Assembly: GCA_934090935.1 (NCBI GenBank)
Contig: CAKOKD010000007.1
Span: 1-55,848 of the forward strand
Direction: 5' to 3'
DNA: 55,848 bases
DNA from: an uncultured Bacilli bacterium
GTDB taxonomy: Bacteria > Bacillota_I > Bacilli_A > RF39 > UBA660
The position numbers and the translations under genes were made by a program. Below, piece by piece: positions 54,720 to 55,848 of this stretch. Position 1 is the first letter of the stretch. Each line of letters begins with the position of its first letter. The notes below the pieces were generated by a model. It did no database searches and was not told the DNA's origin. It saw only the letters and a program-made list of their open reading frames with translations.

Positions 54720-54899
54720 ATGGCAAAAGGAAAAACTGATGCTAGAACACGAATTGGAAGAAAATGCTCTAGATGTGGTTATATGATTAGACATACTGAA
54801 AAAAATACAAAAAATACAGTTGAAAAATTAGAATTTCATAAATATTGTCCAAAATGTAAATCAGTACAAGTATTCAAAGAAGCAAAAATTGGAAAGTAG
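54720..54899 (+). CDS. rpmG: 50S ribosomal protein L33
   Basis: 59 aa. MAKGKTDARTRIGRKCSRCG is followed by a zinc-ribbon second half HKYCPKCKS, giving the four-Cys (C+) form of L33, and ends KEAKIGK. The form KNTKNTVEKLEFHKYCPKC is the family signature. GAGGAGG (54702-54708) lies 11 bases before the ATG. First gene of a small translation operon with efp. Confidence 0.93.
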   Translation: MAKGKTDARTRIGRKCSRCGYMIRHTEKNTKNTVEKLEFHKYCPKCKSVQVFKEAKIGK

Positions 54900-54908
54900 G
54901 ATTAAAGA

Positions 54909-55082
54909 ATGTATATTCAACATAGAATGATGCAAGATTTTATAGATTATATTAAACTTATTGAAGCGCAAGCTAACAATCAAGTTATGCCAAATAAAGT
55001 TGTTAAATCTAGAAAAAGTAAATATTCTTCTAAAAAGATTGTAAGAGGTAGATCTTATAATTTGAAGATGTTAAAAAAATAA
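54909..55082 (+). CDS. Unknown 57-aa basic protein between rpmG and efp
   Basis: 57 codons: MYIQHRMMQDFIDYIKLIEA, then a Lys/Arg/Ser-rich half (KSRKSKYSSKKIVRGR) ending LKMLKK. AGGA at 54898-54901 is 7 bases before the ATG. The spacing to rpmG (9 bases) and efp (12 bases) and the basic composition suggest a genuine small RNA- or ribosome-binding protein. No family recognised. Confidence 0.65.
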   Translation: MYIQHRMMQDFIDYIKLIEAQANNQVMPNKVVKSRKSKYSSKKIVRGRSYNLKMLKK

Positions 55083-55094
55083 GGAGGTAATGCA

Positions 55095-55655
55095 ATGAAT
55101 ATTAATATAAACGATATCAAAAATGGAATGACTATTATTATCGATGGAAAATTATGCTTAATTGAAGAATTCCAACACGTTAAACCTGGTAAAGGTTCAG
55201 CATTCATGAAAATGAAACTTAGAAATTTGAGAACTGGAGCTTTAGTAGAAGATACTTATAATACAAATATAAAGATTGAAAGAGCGAGAGTTGATAGACT
55301 TCCAATGCAATATCTATATTCTATGGGAGATAACTATGTTTTCATGAACAATGAGACATATGAACAACTTGAAATACCTGCAGAAAAATTAAAAGAACAA
55401 ATCAAATTCTTAAAAGAAGGACTTGATATTACAATAACTATGTATGAAGGCGAAATTTTAGGTATAAACTTACCTGAAAAGATTGAGTATGAGGTTGTAG
55501 AAACAAGCGAGGCTGTTAAAGGTAATACAACAAATAATGCTCAAAAAGATGCTAAAATCGAAACTGGTTATGTTGTAAAGGTTCCATTATTTATAAATCA
55601 AGGCGAAAAAATACTTGTATCCACTGCTGATGGCAAGTATGCTGGAAGAGCTTAA
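55095..55655 (+). CDS. efp: Elongation factor P
   Basis: 186 aa, three beta-barrel domains. Relieves ribosome stalling at polyproline. The tip of domain I reads KPGKGSAF with Lys33 at the apex, the residue modified in many bacteria; no modification gene is in this window. The C-terminus with GYVVKVPLFINQGEKILVST is the family signature. Strong AAGGAGGT site. Confidence 0.97.
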   Translation: MNININDIKNGMTIIIDGKLCLIEEFQHVKPGKGSAFMKMKLRNLRTGALVEDTYNTNIKIERARVDRLPMQYLYSMGDNYVFMNNETYEQLEIPAEKLKEQIKFLKEGLDITITMYEGEILGINLPEKIEYEVVETSEAVKGNTTNNAQKDAKIETGYVVKVPLFINQGEKILVSTADGKYAGRA

Positions 55656-55669
55656 TAGCTCTTTTTTTT
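55646..55669 (+). terminator. Terminator after efp
   Basis: Stem AAGAGCT (55646-55652) with AGCTCTT (55657-55663), 4-base loop, T8. It overlaps the efp stop. Confidence 0.85.
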
Positions 55670-55670
55670 A

Positions 55671-55698
55671 TTGTAAAAAGATAAAATCATGGTATACT
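55671..55698 (+). promoter_or_regulatory. Promoter of the last, partial gene
   Basis: -35 TTGTAA (55671-55676), 16-bp spacer, -10 TATACT (55693-55698) with TGG extension. Confidence 0.65.
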
Positions 55699-55718
55699 AA
55701 TTATAGTAGGATGATGTT

Positions 55719-55848
55719 ATGAAGAAAGTAGTAGGAATAGTACTAACAATAGTAATAATGATGCTAAGTATGGAAGTAAAAGCATGTGAGCTAAATTATG
55801 AAGAGTATAAAGGAAGAGGGATCGTGCAAAGTTTTGTAGTGGGAGAAT
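55719..55848 (+). CDS. Secreted protein, N-terminal part only (3' partial)
   Basis: 43 codons visible before the window ends. The protein opens with a signal peptide (KKVVGIVLTIVIMMLSMEVK, then ACELNYEEY), with a Cys just after the likely cleavage site; a lipobox reading is possible but the sequence VKAC is not ideal. The rest (KGRGIVQSFVVGE) gives no family. A good promoter precedes it. The coding style is A/G-rich (GTA, ATA, CTA codons), a little unlike the housekeeping neighbours. Confidence 0.7.
   Translation, partial: MKKVVGIVLTIVIMMLSMEVKACELNYEEYKGRGIVQSFVVGE

Overview
The window looks like chromosomal DNA of an uncultured, very AT-rich, Gram-positive-type bacterium (low-GC Bacillota, Bacilli side). 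I infer this from the gene set (T-box-controlled hisS-aspS, recU next to a class A PBP, rel-dtd, a ComN-like regulator, an SpoVB-like flippase, GatCAB), from strong AGGAGG or AGGTGAT ribosome-binding sites, and from TTGACA/TATAAT promoters that often carry an extended TGn -10. The code is standard: rimM and dtd end in TGA, so this is not a TGA=Trp mollicute, and two penicillin-binding proteins show a peptidoglycan wall. A gut-type RF39-like lineage is a guess only. I see no rRNA, tRNA, CRISPR array, IS element or prophage.

Layout. 1-1110: 3' end of a secreted glycine-rich modular protein. 1132-7602: promoter, T-box leader and the operon hisS-aspS-gatC-gatA-gatB. 7649-15911: six uncharacterised genes, five encoding helical proteins with two membrane segments near the C-terminus; one of these carries a J-domain and one a degenerate von Willebrand A (vWA) domain, while the sixth is a soluble vWA protein with an intact metal site. 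This is the strongest candidate for an undescribed system. 16002-24235: cadherin-like surface protein, a TetR gene with an in-frame stop, an acyl-CoA-synthetase-like enzyme, a 7TM hybrid histidine kinase, a frameshifted acetyltransferase and an M29 aminopeptidase. 24269-26715: rpsB, an unknown gene, tsf. 26735-32758 (minus): GspE/PilB-type ATPase, PBP1A, RecU. 32798-37578: engB, prepilin, der, membrane protein, YgjP-type metalloprotein, SpoU methyltransferase. 37598-39953: second glycine-rich protein behind a G8 tract that lies in its promoter spacer. 39982-43619: GDPD, rimM, trmD, unknown gene, tig. 43618-52695: SpoVB-like flippase, comN-like, rel, dtd, TMEM43-like, YigZ-like, uvrC and small unknowns. 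52744-end: PBP2-type transpeptidase, rpmG, a 57-aa basic ORF, efp, and the start of another secreted protein.

How it fits together. Most genes serve translation (tRNA charging and amidation, ribosomal proteins, EF-Ts, EF-P, ribosome-assembly GTPases, RNA modification), wall synthesis, or the cell surface. Surface and sensory genes carry homopolymer tracts at sensitive positions (G8 in a promoter, G7 in a kinase ORF, T7 at a frameshift) and one has a nonsense codon, which suggests rapid on/off evolution. The Rel protein keeps its synthetase motifs but has lost key hydrolase residues. All function calls come from reading motifs; no database search was run.
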